Position numbers and translations under genes: made by a program | In this document: piece by piece, positions 34,796 to 42,658 of the stretch | Position numbering within the stretch: position 1 is the stretch's first letter | How the letters are laid out: each line of letters begins with the position of its first letter | NCBI GenBank assembly: GCA_012270865.1 | Contig: JAAXHL010000146.1 | Coordinates: 1,639-48,489, forward strand | DNA length: 46,851 bases | Source of the DNA: Candidatus Poribacteria bacterium | GTDB lineage: Bacteria > Poribacteria > WGA-4E > WGA-3G | Direction: 5' to 3' | Notes under the pieces: generated by a model | Told to the model about the DNA's origin: nothing | The model's input: only the letters and a program-made list of their open reading frames with translations | The model's database searches: none

Positions 34796-35871
34796 TAGTT
34801 CGGGTGTTTTCTCTGCTGCTATGTCTTCAGCTTATTTTTCTCCCTCTCGGTTTTGTTCAAGATAGCTGAGGTGCCTGAAGCAATCCCGGGATTCCACGTA
34901 GCGGGATCAGTGAAGTCAGTTTGGCTTCAGGCGAGACGAAAAGATTTCAAACCACTGTCAGTATGATGCGCTGGTTTGACGCACAAGGTGGGCACTTAGA
35001 AACCAAAGGGATTTCTCCCGACGGAAAAGTGATAGATGTACCACTCCATCGACACCACGTTAAACTAAGCATCTTCCGGATTGATGTCGGATTGAAGTAT
35101 CAACTCTCTTCCGAATGGGTACTTGAAGCGAATCTGCCCTACGAAACCAAAGCCCAAGCGGCGACACTTGAAGAGATTGATCCGGTCACCGCTGCGGAAT
35201 CGGAAGCGATAATACGTAACCGCGACAATCACCATCGAAATGAGACTTACATCGGATTCGCCGATGCGGATCTTTTCTTAGGCTATCGGACGCAAGCACT
35301 GCTTAGAGAAAACGATTTTTTCATGGCACGCGTCGGAACGACGATTCCGTTCGGTAAAACCGAAGAGGACCCTTGGAAACTCGGCGATGCCGGACTTAAG
35401 CATCTCCATATACAATTCGGTACCGGGACGTTCAATCCGATTGCCGATTTGTATTATAATCTACCGATTTACAAAGGACTCCACGCGAGTGCCAGTATCC
35501 GCGGCAAATTGCCGTTCTATGAAAATAGCAAGACCTACCGCGGCTCGCGAGAGGTTACGTACACAGGGGGTTTAAGTTATCGGGTCAACGACTGGCTTTC
35601 GTTCCAAGCTGGATACCTCGGTTTTTATCAAGCTTACGCGTATTGGGCAGGTGAACGCGACATCAATACCGGACTCCGGTTTAGTATGGCATCGTTTGGG
35701 ACATCCGTTGTAACACCTTATGATCTCCCTTTGTCTCTGGCAGTCGTACTTCCTTTGCACCAAGAGACACTCTATGATGATACGGACGCTTTACTCGATG
35801 GTGTATACAAGGAGAGTGATGCCTTTGAATTGGGTCCTTTGGTATCCTTAACAGTTCTATACGGATTTTAG
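34792..35871 (+). CDS. Candidate exported selenoprotein with U-x-x-U motif; beta-barrel-like outer-membrane protein
   Basis: 359 codons if two UGAs are read as Sec. The ATG at 34792 has GGAGG 10 nt upstream and a 4-nt overlap with the preceding gene. Codons 1-25 are a clear signal peptide (MIVRVFSLLLCLQLIFLPLG). Codons 26 and 29 are UGA (34867-34869 and 34876-34878), reading DS-U-GA-U-SNPGIPRSGISEVS. The frame then runs without interruption to 35871. The remainder is rich in alternating strands and ends in Phe (VLYGF), like an outer-membrane beta-barrel. A CxxC in Cys homologues is expected. The alternative is a pseudogene, or a product starting at TTG 34921 without a signal peptide. Confidence 0.68.
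34873..34932 (+). promoter_or_regulatory. SECIS-like nested hairpin containing the second UGA
   Basis: Outer 9-bp perfect stem GCCTGAAGC (34873-34881, includes UGA at 34876-34878) with GCTTCAGGC (34924-34932). Inner 6-bp perfect stem ATCCCG (34883-34888) with CGGGAT (34902-34907) and a 13-nt loop containing GU. Bacterial SECIS hairpins sit immediately at and after the UGA, as here. The 16-nt unpaired 3' side of the inner stem is atypical. Confidence 0.5.
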
Positions 35872-35941
35872 GACACCGTTTTCGTTCGCGAAAAATGATG
35901 AGGCTGTCAAAAACGGCTCCACAACACAAGGAATTAGGTTT

Positions 35942-38062
35942 ATGACATCGTATAGCAGATGTTGCATAGCACTCATAACGGTCGCTTTCTTAGTCAGTTG
36001 TGGTGTGCCGAACAATCCGTATCCGAAATCTGAACGGAACGAGGAAATCTACTACGGCACATTTATCCAAGAGCCGAAACACTTTGATCCAGCGGTCTCC
36101 TACAGTTCGGATGAATATAGGTTCATTCAACAGATTTATGAACCCCCTTTGCGATACCACTACTTGAAGCGACCTTATACATTGGTTCCATTGACTGCGG
36201 AGGCTATCCCGCAACCGCGTTATTACGATGCTCGCGAAAAGCAACTGCCATCAGATGCTCCCGCGGCGTCTGTAGCGCGCGCCGTCTATGAAATTCGGAT
36301 ACGTCCCGGTATCATGTACCAACCGCATCCGTGCTTTGCCAGAGCTGAAAACGGCGCGTTGCGATACCACGCCTTAGAAGAATCGGATGTGTCCGGTTTT
36401 GACGAAATCAAGGATTTTCCGATGATGGGGACGCGCGAACTTATTGCGGATGATTATGTCCACCAAATTAAACGGATGGCTGATCCGCGTCTCTCTTGTC
36501 CTATTCTCAGCACGTTGACCGATTATATCCTCGGCATGGACGCTTATTCGGCTGCCGTTGCGAATGGACAAGACGGTGCTTCGTTTCCGGGTGTAGAAGT
36601 CGTGGACCGGTATACCTATAGGGTTATACTCAAAGCGAAGTATCCGCAGTTTGTCTATTGGTTGGCGATGCCGTTCTTTTCACCGATGCCTGAAGAGGCG
36701 ATTGGCTTTTACAATCAATCCGTTATGAAAGAACGGAACATCACGATTGATCGGTTTCCTGTGGGAACGGGAGCCTATCGTATAGAGACGCTCCTGGCAC
36801 ACAAGGAGATAGTTCTCGTCAAAAACGAGAATTTTCGGGTGGAACGCTATCCGTCAAGCGGTGAACCCGGAGATAGAGAAGCCGGACTCCTGGACGACGC
36901 GTGGGAGGTCGTGCCGTTTATACCGAAAGTTGTCTACAAATTAGAGAAGGAATATATTCCGCGATGGAATAAGTTTTTGCAAGGGTATTACGATAATTCG
37001 GGTATCTCCTCGGATACGTTTGACAGCGCAATCGCTTTCGACGAAACGGGGGATCCGAACACAAGTGAGGAATTGAAAGCGAAACATATCGTCCTGCGTA
37101 CCAGCGTGGAACCGACGACTGTTTATCTCGCTTTCAATATGTTAGATGATACCGTTGGCGGGTATACACCGGAGAAACAGAAACTCCGGCAGGCGATTTC
37201 GATTGCTTTGAATTACGAAGAATATATTGAGATTTTCCGCAACGGACGCGGTGTGGTGTCACACAGTCCGCTACCCCCCGGTATCTTTGGTTATGAAGCC
37301 GGTGAGGCAGGTATTAACTCGTATCTTTATAACTGGGATGCAAGCACGAATCGTCCAGTGCGAAAGTCCGTTGAAGAAGCACGCCAACTCCTTGCGGAAG
37401 CCGGTTATGCCGGTGGGCAAGACCGTAAAGGGAATCCACTCATCGTCTCTTTTGACAATACATGGAACTCGGCGGGTGCCACGTCCCAATTGACATGGAT
37501 GCGAAATAAATTGGAACAGATCGGTATCACAATGGAGAGCCGAACCACGGATTACAATCGGTTTCGCGACAAAGTGAAAAACGGAAATTTTCAGATCATC
37601 TATTGGGGGTGGCATGCCGACTACCCCGACGCGGAAAATTTCTTGTTCCTCCTCTACGGTCCGAACAGTAAGACACTACACGATGGCGAAAACGCTTCAA
37701 ACTACGATAACCCTGAATACAATCGTCTCTTTGAAGAGATGAAAAATATGGAGAACTCACCGGAACGGTTAGCACGTATCCGTGAAATGAACCGTCTGTT
37801 ACAGCGTGATGCGCCTTGGGTCTTTGTCTTTCACCCTGTTACTTTCGATCTGTCGCACCAGTGGCTGAAGAACAGTAAACCGAGTTCTTTAGGCGGAGGC
37901 AACTTCAAATATTTTCGTATCAATGCTGACCAGCGTTCGGAAAGCCGTCAAGCATGGAATAAGCCGATCGTCTGGCCCCTTTGGTTGTGTTTGGGGCTGC
38001 TAATTTTAGGCACAATTCCCGCTGCTATCACAATTTGGAAACGAGAAAGAGGGCCACAATAG
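35942..38062 (+). CDS. Oligopeptide-type ABC transporter substrate-binding lipoprotein (family 5) with C-terminal membrane helix
   Basis: 706 residues. Lipoprotein signal FLVSC with C20 as the lipidated cysteine. An SBP_bac_5 fold follows: YGTFIQEPKHFDPAVSYSS, IYEPPLRYH, RFPVGTGAYRIETL, LRQAISIALNYEEYI, WGWHADYPDAENFLFLLYG, and RIREMNRLLQRDAPWVFVF. It is unusual in carrying a membrane helix near the C-terminus (PLWLCLGLLILGTIPAAITI, about 680-699) with a basic tail. It delivers peptides or similar solutes to the DppB-like permease encoded 6 nt downstream. SD AAGGAA lies before the ATG. Confidence 0.88.
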   Translation: MTSYSRCCIALITVAFLVSCGVPNNPYPKSERNEEIYYGTFIQEPKHFDPAVSYSSDEYRFIQQIYEPPLRYHYLKRPYTLVPLTAEAIPQPRYYDAREKQLPSDAPAASVARAVYEIRIRPGIMYQPHPCFARAENGALRYHALEESDVSGFDEIKDFPMMGTRELIADDYVHQIKRMADPRLSCPILSTLTDYILGMDAYSAAVANGQDGASFPGVEVVDRYTYRVILKAKYPQFVYWLAMPFFSPMPEEAIGFYNQSVMKERNITIDRFPVGTGAYRIETLLAHKEIVLVKNENFRVERYPSSGEPGDREAGLLDDAWEVVPFIPKVVYKLEKEYIPRWNKFLQGYYDNSGISSDTFDSAIAFDETGDPNTSEELKAKHIVLRTSVEPTTVYLAFNMLDDTVGGYTPEKQKLRQAISIALNYEEYIEIFRNGRGVVSHSPLPPGIFGYEAGEAGINSYLYNWDASTNRPVRKSVEEARQLLAEAGYAGGQDRKGNPLIVSFDNTWNSAGATSQLTWMRNKLEQIGITMESRTTDYNRFRDKVKNGNFQIIYWGWHADYPDAENFLFLLYGPNSKTLHDGENASNYDNPEYNRLFEEMKNMENSPERLARIREMNRLLQRDAPWVFVFHPVTFDLSHQWLKNSKPSSLGGGNFKYFRINADQRSESRQAWNKPIVWPLWLCLGLLILGTIPAAITIWKRERGPQ

Positions 38063-38068
38063 ACAGAA

Positions 38069-39049
38069 ATGGTTACCTATATCGTCCGACGAATTCTTTA
38101 TGCGATCCCAATCCTGATAGGCGTGAACCTCATCGTCTTTTTGCTCTTTTTTGTCGTTAACTCGCCTGATCAGATGGCACGGAAGATTCTCGGTGAGAAG
38201 AATATTACACAAGAAGATGTTGACAATTGGAAAAAACAGAACGGCTACCATCTACCCCTCTTTTTTAATGCTGAGGCATCTGGGGGTGGACATTTTACGG
38301 AGACAATCTTCTTTCAGAAAGCCGCGAAACTTTTCGTCTTTGATTTTGGGACATCCGATACAAACAATATTGACATAACCGCTCAGATTTCGCAACGGAT
38401 GTGGGCAAGTCTCGCGATTGCTTTGCCGACATTTATGCTCGGACTTCTCGTGAACATTACCGTTTCAATGATTGTGGCTTACTATCGCGCAACTTACGTC
38501 GATTTCTGGGGCACAATCGTTGCTGTGACCGTTATGTCTGTCTCCGCTCTCTTTTATATCATCGGTGGGCAGTGGTTGTTTGGAAAGATGTTGCGTCTGT
38601 TTCCGATCTCAGGTTACGATTCCGGTGTAAACATGCTGAAGTTTGTAATTCTACCTGTGGTTATCGGTATCATCAGTGGCATCGGCAGCGGTGTCCGTTT
38701 CTACCGTACGATATTCCTTGAGGAGATAAATCGCGACTATGTGCGGACGGCACGCGCGAAAGGCGTAAGCGAAGCCGGAGTTCTCTTTAAACACGCACTC
38801 AAGAACGCAATGATCCCGATCCTGACGAATGTTGTATTGGCAATTCCGTTATTATTTCTCGGCAGCTTGGTGATGGAGGCGTTTTTCGCGATTCCGGGGT
38901 TAGGAAGTTTCACTATTGAAGCAATTCAGGCACAAGATTTCGCGATTGTGCGGAGCATGGTCTATCTCGGTTCTGTCCTATATATTGTCGGTTTATTGCT
39001 AACCGATATCAGTTATACCCTCGTTGATCCGCGCATCCGGTTTGGATAA
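38069..39049 (+). CDS. Dipeptide/oligopeptide ABC transporter permease (DppB/OppB-like)
   Basis: 326 residues, six membrane segments. It starts VTYIVRRILYAIPILIGVNLIVFLL, the standard DppB first helix. The inner loop EEINRDYVRTARAKGVSEAGVLFKHALKNAMIPIL is the EAA-like ATPase docking motif, and the protein ends SYTLVDPRIRFG as this family does. No second permease (DppC) or ATPase gene (DppD/F) follows, so the complex must be completed by distant genes. It is co-transcribed with the binding protein. Confidence 0.92.
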   Translation: MVTYIVRRILYAIPILIGVNLIVFLLFFVVNSPDQMARKILGEKNITQEDVDNWKKQNGYHLPLFFNAEASGGGHFTETIFFQKAAKLFVFDFGTSDTNNIDITAQISQRMWASLAIALPTFMLGLLVNITVSMIVAYYRATYVDFWGTIVAVTVMSVSALFYIIGGQWLFGKMLRLFPISGYDSGVNMLKFVILPVVIGIISGIGSGVRFYRTIFLEEINRDYVRTARAKGVSEAGVLFKHALKNAMIPILTNVVLAIPLLFLGSLVMEAFFAIPGLGSFTIEAIQAQDFAIVRSMVYLGSVLYIVGLLLTDISYTLVDPRIRFG

Positions 39050-39061
39050 GAAAGTCGAAGA

Positions 39062-39499
39062 ATGATTTCACAAAATAGAAGTTATCAAATTATGCAAGGC
39101 GTGATGAGTCTCCTATTGGGATGTATTAGTATCGTCTTATTGGTTATGTTACGGCATTCAGGAGATTCGAGTGTCATCCTGATCTGCTTTCTGTTCGTAG
39201 GGATTACCCTAATTTTCTCTGGGGACTATCTTCTCAATCCGTTCAAGCTGCCGGTCACACCCCTGAAACAGGAACTCGCGAGCGATATTGGTCTCATCGC
39301 TTACGGTGTACTCTATTTCAGCATTGCGATGTCGAATCTACTGCAGCCGCGATGGTTCACAATCGGTTTGCCAGTCTTTTTACAACCGATTTGGGTACGA
39401 CGCGGATTGGCATGCATCGGGATCGTCCTAATGGCAGCAGGGATTTACGGTATTTATCATCTATGTGTCGGTCAATTATCGGATGATCCCTTGGAATAA
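39062..39499 (+). CDS. Small membrane protein, unknown function
   Basis: 145 residues with four likely membrane segments (about 12-30, 37-53, 73-91, 112-133). No family recognised. It starts 12 nt after the permease stop, so it probably belongs to the same operon, in the position where the second permease gene would normally be. It is far too short and lacks any EAA motif, so it is not a DppC fragment. SD weak. Confidence 0.6.
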   Translation: MISQNRSYQIMQGVMSLLLGCISIVLLVMLRHSGDSSVILICFLFVGITLIFSGDYLLNPFKLPVTPLKQELASDIGLIAYGVLYFSIAMSNLLQPRWFTIGLPVFLQPIWVRRGLACIGIVLMAAGIYGIYHLCVGQLSDDPLE

Positions 39500-39549
39500 G
39501 AAAAGGCTCTGAGTACTCTGTATGCGAAACCTATCCGTCACGGGACCAA

Positions 39550-39855
39550 TCATTTCGCGATAATCACGGCATAGCGGAGCGGTGTCTCGCCGACGTTACG
39601 TATCCCGTGCAGCACTTGGCAATCGACATGAACGGCTTCGTTGTCACTGACACGGTGCGTCTCTTCGCCAAACAAGACTTCCCCTTCCCCAGAAAATACG
39701 TAAAAAATCTCTTGTCCGTCGTGTGTATGTGGCGGGTGTGCGCGTTGTCCCGGACCAACTTCCGAGATGTGAAGATGCAGTTGATTCCTATCTGCACCTG
39801 TTTCAAAGATAAAGCGCTCAATGCCTTTAACGTCGTTTCTAATCTCTTTTTCCAT
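39550..39855 (-). CDS. Cupin-fold protein
   Basis: 101 residues from the ATG at 39855 (AAGGAG 8 nt upstream). The longer frame to 40005 crosses the proposed promoter and a mobile-element end. Cupin motif 1 is HPPHTHDGQEIFYVFSGEG with metal-binding histidines and Glu. Motif 2 includes EAVHVDCQVLHGIRN. Single-domain cupins have many roles (isomerase, dioxygenase, sensor), so function is open. It is monocistronic. Confidence 0.85.
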   Translation of the reverse strand: MEKEIRNDVKGIERFIFETGADRNQLHLHISEVGPGQRAHPPHTHDGQEIFYVFSGEGEVLFGEETHRVSDNEAVHVDCQVLHGIRNVGETPLRYAVIIAK

Positions 39856-39913
39856 GAGAATTTCTCCTTTTGATACGCCTTGTGAAATGGTATTACGCCA
39901 AAAATTTAGGATT

Positions 39914-39942
39914 AATGTAGCATTTTCACCAAGAATTGTCAA
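39914..39942 (-). promoter_or_regulatory. Putative sigma-70 promoter of the cupin gene
   Basis: Minus strand TTGACA, 17 nt, TACATT. Leader about 50 nt. It supports the start at 39855. Confidence 0.55.
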
Positions 39943-39992
39943 TTTGCAAATCAAATCATAAGTTTGTGTAAATATTTTGTCAAAAATTAGAC

Positions 39993-40101
39993 AGGACTTA
40001 CGCAAATAGAGAAAATATTGGACATTTAGACGGAAAAAGTAGGAATTAACCCCCTAAATCCCCCTTATCAGGGGGACTTTAAGACGGAGTGCGTAAGTCC
40101 T
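39993..40101. mobile_element. 109-bp MITE-like element with 12-bp perfect terminal inverted repeats
   Basis: Ends AGGACTTACGCA and TGCGTAAGTCCT are perfect inverted repeats. ATTAG occurs on both outer sides (39986-39990 and 40102-40106, two extra bases on the left), a possible target duplication. Inside lies CCCCCTAAATCCCCC followed by GGGGGACTTT, a stem-loop word that I recall from cyanobacterial small mobile elements. There is no transposase frame, so it would need one in trans. Confidence 0.72.
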
Positions 40102-40169
40102 ATTAGAGTTAAAATGGTTATCATGAATAGTTATCTGATGGCTCAATCTCAAGTCCGAAACGGAGTTTC

Positions 40170-40823
40170 ATGAATACGAAAAAGTTAGTCGTCGAATTTA
40201 TCGGCACCTTCGCGCTGATTTTTGTTGGTGCGGGTGCAGTGGCAATAGATGTGGGAGGTTTGGCAGGTGCTGCGTTCGCTCACGGTTTCGTCGTTGTGGC
40301 GTTTGTCTATGCTTATGGGCACATCTCTGGTACGCATATCAATCCGGCTGTGACGCTTGGCTTGTTGATAGCAGGAGAGATTGAATTTGTTGTGGCAATC
40401 GGATACTGGATTGCGCAATTTCTTGGTGGGGTTCTGGGAGCATTTCTGCTTAATATTATACTGCCGGATCCAGGGGATCTCGGTGTGACAATTTTGATGG
40501 AAGGTATTACGCCGGTTCAAGGACTTGTCGTGGAAATCGTACTCACCTTTTTTCTTGTCAATACGATCTTCAATACTGCTGTTAACGGGAAGGCAGGCAA
40601 TTTCGCGGGTCTCGCGATTGGATTGGCACTGATTGCTTGTATCTTTATGGGGGGTCCATTGACACGTGCCTCGCTTAATCCGGCACGGACGTTGGGACCT
40701 GCCGTTTTTAGCACAGACCCGCAGTGGGGGAACATCTGGCTCTACTTCGTGGGACCGTGCGTCGGTGCGATCCTTGCTGCGCTTCTCTATATCGGTGTAT
40801 TGAAAGATAAAGAAGAAGCATAA
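40170..40823 (+). CDS. Aquaporin (MIP family channel)
   Basis: 217 residues, six helices plus two half-helices. NPA motifs at 58-60 (GTHINPAVTLG) and 170-172 (ASLNPARTLG). By alignment to AqpZ from memory, the selectivity-filter residues are H38, I158, A167 and R173. This is not the F/H/T/R water-filter pattern nor the glycerol pattern, but like plant tonoplast TIPs. That suggests passage of ammonia, urea or peroxide as well as water. SD GGAG lies 5 nt before the ATG. It converges on hsp20, with a shared terminator at 40846-40877. Confidence 0.92.
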   Translation: MNTKKLVVEFIGTFALIFVGAGAVAIDVGGLAGAAFAHGFVVVAFVYAYGHISGTHINPAVTLGLLIAGEIEFVVAIGYWIAQFLGGVLGAFLLNIILPDPGDLGVTILMEGITPVQGLVVEIVLTFFLVNTIFNTAVNGKAGNFAGLAIGLALIACIFMGGPLTRASLNPARTLGPAVFSTDPQWGNIWLYFVGPCVGAILAALLYIGVLKDKEEA

Positions 40824-40845
40824 TACACTGATTACGGAGAAAAGA

Positions 40846-40877
40846 AAAAGGCTGACGCATTTACACGCCAGCCTTTT
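40846..40877. terminator. Bidirectional intrinsic terminator between aquaporin and hsp20
   Basis: Stem AAAAGGCTG / CAGCCTTTT with a further CG pair beyond one A.C mismatch and an 8-nt loop. It is followed by TTTT on the plus strand and by CTTTTTCTTTT on the minus strand, so it can stop transcription from both convergent genes. Confidence 0.75.
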
Positions 40878-40895
40878 CCAACATAACCCACCCCT

Positions 40896-40920
40896 CAGGC
40901 GGGGTTTCAAACCCCGCCTG
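40896..40920. repeat. Short intergenic palindrome (family P)
   Basis: Perfect 12-bp arms CAGGCGGGGTTT and AAACCCCGCCTG around one C, then CAG. The longest perfect copy, together with that at 46112-46136. Confidence 0.82.
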
Positions 40921-40951
40921 CAGTGAGGATTGTCTATCGGTTTGGTTCTGT

Positions 40952-41383
40952 CTAAGATGCGGTCGTAATCGGGACTTCAGTCGGTTTCGCGGCTTCCGGT
41001 TTCGGAATGGAGAGCGTTAACACCCCGTCGGTGTAATCGGCTTTGATGTCGTCTGCCGCCACATCTGATGGGAGTGTGAAGCTGCGTTGGAAGTTCCCGT
41101 AACGCCGTTCAACTCGGCGGTAGTTTTGCGTGTCGTCCGTGCTTTCCTGCCGTTTTTCGCCGCTGAGCGTCAAAAGGTTATCTTTGACAGAGATAGAGAG
41201 GTCATCCTTAGCGACTCCAGGGAGTTCAGCGCGAACTTCAAAACTGTTGTCTGTTTCCGAAATATCGACTGAAGGTGTCCAGTTGTCTGTGTCTGCATCG
41301 GTTCTTACGCGCGTCGGCGCGAAGAACGGACTATAGAATCTGAATGGGTTTCTTGTCGGTTTGCGTAGCGTCAAATAAGTCAT
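40952..41383 (-). CDS. Small heat-shock protein, Hsp20/alpha-crystallin family
   Basis: 143 residues. The alpha-crystallin domain spans about 36-125: WTPSVDISETDNSFEVRAEL, LTLSGEKRQE, then the diagnostic ADYTDGVLTLSIPK (A-x4-GVL). A short C-terminal tail holds VPI, an I-x-I-like anchor. It is an ATP-independent holdase. SD AAGGAG lies 6 nt before the ATG. Three sigma-54 type promoters stand upstream (41424-41579), an uncommon arrangement for this family. It is monocistronic, ending near the shared terminator. Confidence 0.95.
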   Translation of the reverse strand: MTYLTLRKPTRNPFRFYSPFFAPTRVRTDADTDNWTPSVDISETDNSFEVRAELPGVAKDDLSISVKDNLLTLSGEKRQESTDDTQNYRRVERRYGNFQRSFTLPSDVAADDIKADYTDGVLTLSIPKPEAAKPTEVPITTAS

Positions 41384-41423
41384 TTTTGTGCTCCTTTTGA
41401 ATTTTGTTTGTGTAAATGTTAAG

Positions 41424-41438
41424 GCAAGTTCCGTGCCA
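41424..41438 (-). promoter_or_regulatory. Sigma-54 promoter 1 of hsp20
   Basis: Minus strand TGGCACGGAACTTGC, a full match to TGGCACG-N4-TTGC with the GG and GC dinucleotides 10 nt apart. The expected start is about 41412, giving a leader of about 30 nt to the hsp20 ATG and its SD. Confidence 0.85.
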
Positions 41439-41485
41439 ATCTTTTTGAGACGTTTTTAAGACATTGCGTCTCTGTTTTATACTGA

Positions 41486-41500
41486 GCAAGTTCCGTGCCA
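41486..41500 (-). promoter_or_regulatory. Sigma-54 promoter 2 of hsp20
   Basis: The same 15-mer as promoter 1, with the same A-rich flank upstream (AAAAAGAT before TGGCACG), 62 bp further from the gene. Between promoters 1 and 2 is a GAGACG/CGTCTC dyad (41447-41452 and 41467-41472). Confidence 0.78.
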
Positions 41501-41564
41501 ATCTTTTTTTGTAAGGCAACGGTGGTATGTTCGCTTCTGCTTTAGTCTTTAGTATATAAGCTAA

Positions 41565-41579
41565 GCAAATTGCGTGCCA
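41565..41579 (-). promoter_or_regulatory. Sigma-54 promoter 3 of hsp20
   Basis: Minus strand TGGCACGCAATTTGC, again a full consensus match but with a different 4-nt spacer, so it is not simply a recent copy of promoters 1 and 2. Confidence 0.72.
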
Positions 41580-41821
41580 AACGTTCTATCGTCCACTCGT
41601 AAACTAAGCAGTTGTGGTGTCTGTGCTGAGGATTCCTGTATGTGTAGTCTACTTATCGCAACGGCGCGGATAAAAAACCGGTTGCAAGGATGTTTGCATA
41701 GTAGGGTTTGCGGGGATATAGGTAGAAAAAAAGACCGCCAAATTGGCATACGCCTTGCCACTGTGGCACTTCGGGTATGTCAATTTGGCTTTAGCAGTAA
41801 GAGTTCGTTTTGGCGGCGCGT
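41580..41821. other. Non-coding stretch between hsp20 promoters and udk
   Basis: No credible gene; overlapping short frames are shadows. Enhancer sites for a sigma-54 activator would be expected here. A further plus-strand -24/-12-like sequence (TGGCATACGCCTTGC, 41744-41758) faces no gene on its strand for over 1 kb. Confidence 0.4.
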
Positions 41822-42478
41822 TTAAGAAGTTGGGGGATTGCCTTCTTGAATTCTGGCGCGGATGCCAGCGATGAGCGTGTGCAACGCAACCGGGTTTTCG
41901 TCTTGGAACGGGATAACGAGGTCCGCGTACTGTTTGCAAGGTTCGGTATAGACGGGGAAGTTGGGTAAGACATCACGCCGGTACCAGTTGATCGCCCACT
42001 CCAGATCGCCGCCGCGTTGTGCGACATCACGGAGCATCCGTCGTAGGACCCTTTCGTGGGCATCGACATCGAGGAACAGTTTGATGTCCATCAAATCGCG
42101 GAGGTCTCCACTCCAGAAGATAAGGTGTCCCTCAACAACGACGACATCACTTGGTTGGACACTCGTCTTTTCGTCGCCGCGCTGTGCACCGCGGGTGCCG
42201 GAAGCCGGAACATTAATAGCGTCTCGCGAGCGTAGTTTCTTGATGTCTGTAATGAGTGCCTCCCACAGAACAGCGTCTGGGTGATTTGCGGTAATCACGT
42301 GCTCACGTTCTTCCTCTGGGTATTCCGACCAATCTCGGAAATAAGAATCTTGGTTGAGTACAACAGGCGACAAATCCGAGAGTTCTTCCGCCAGTGCTTT
42401 GGCAAATGTTGTTTTCCCTGAAGCGGAACCCCCCATAATTCCGACCGTGATGGGGGTGAAATGTTTATCTTCTTGCAT
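41822..42478 (-). CDS. udk: Uridine kinase
   Basis: 218 residues. The P-loop is GGSASGKTT (16-24), preceded by TVGIM. DSYFRDWSEYPEEER is the nucleoside-binding lid region, and VVVEGHLIFW carries the catalytic acidic strand. LFLDVDAHERVLRRMLRD is typical of uridine kinase/PRK. It phosphorylates uridine or cytidine to the monophosphate. SD GGAG lies before the ATG, with a promoter at 42520-42548. It appears monocistronic. Confidence 0.9.
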   Translation of the reverse strand: MQEDKHFTPITVGIMGGSASGKTTFAKALAEELSDLSPVVLNQDSYFRDWSEYPEEEREHVITANHPDAVLWEALITDIKKLRSRDAINVPASGTRGAQRGDEKTSVQPSDVVVVEGHLIFWSGDLRDLMDIKLFLDVDAHERVLRRMLRDVAQRGGDLEWAINWYRRDVLPNFPVYTEPCKQYADLVIPFQDENPVALHTLIAGIRARIQEGNPPTS

Positions 42479-42519
42479 GGGTTCTCCGTCTACATTCTAT
42501 TGTCGAATTTAGATTTTGT

Positions 42520-42548
42520 ATATTAGCATACTTTGGCTTGCGTGTCAA
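42520..42548 (-). promoter_or_regulatory. Sigma-70 promoter of udk
   Basis: Minus strand TTGACA, 17 nt, TAATAT. Leader about 35 nt. Confidence 0.62.
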
Positions 42549-42629
42549 ACCTATTTTGGACGTTTTCTTGTAGGAGCGATCTTCTGGAGGCTACGTGCAC
42601 TGACAACTGGCAACTATTGAAAAAGAAAT

Positions 42630-42658
42630 TTGACATGGATAAAAAAATGTGTTATCAT
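42630..42658 (+). promoter_or_regulatory. Putative sigma-70 promoter upstream of the DAHP synthase leader
   Basis: TTGACA, 17 nt, TATCAT. The resulting leader would run about 500 nt through the leader-peptide and terminator region. A closer promoter may exist but none was recognised. The stretch 42660-42930 holds no other gene that I can support. Confidence 0.55.

Noticed and set aside
40021..40081. CRISPR-like repeat around the C-rich/G-rich words
   Set aside because: There is a single stem-loop inside a terminal-inverted-repeat element, not an array with spacers.
40185..40910. 241-codon minus-strand frame across the aquaporin gene
   Set aside because: Shadow of the aquaporin gene: low-complexity basic composition, no SD, and it crosses the terminator.
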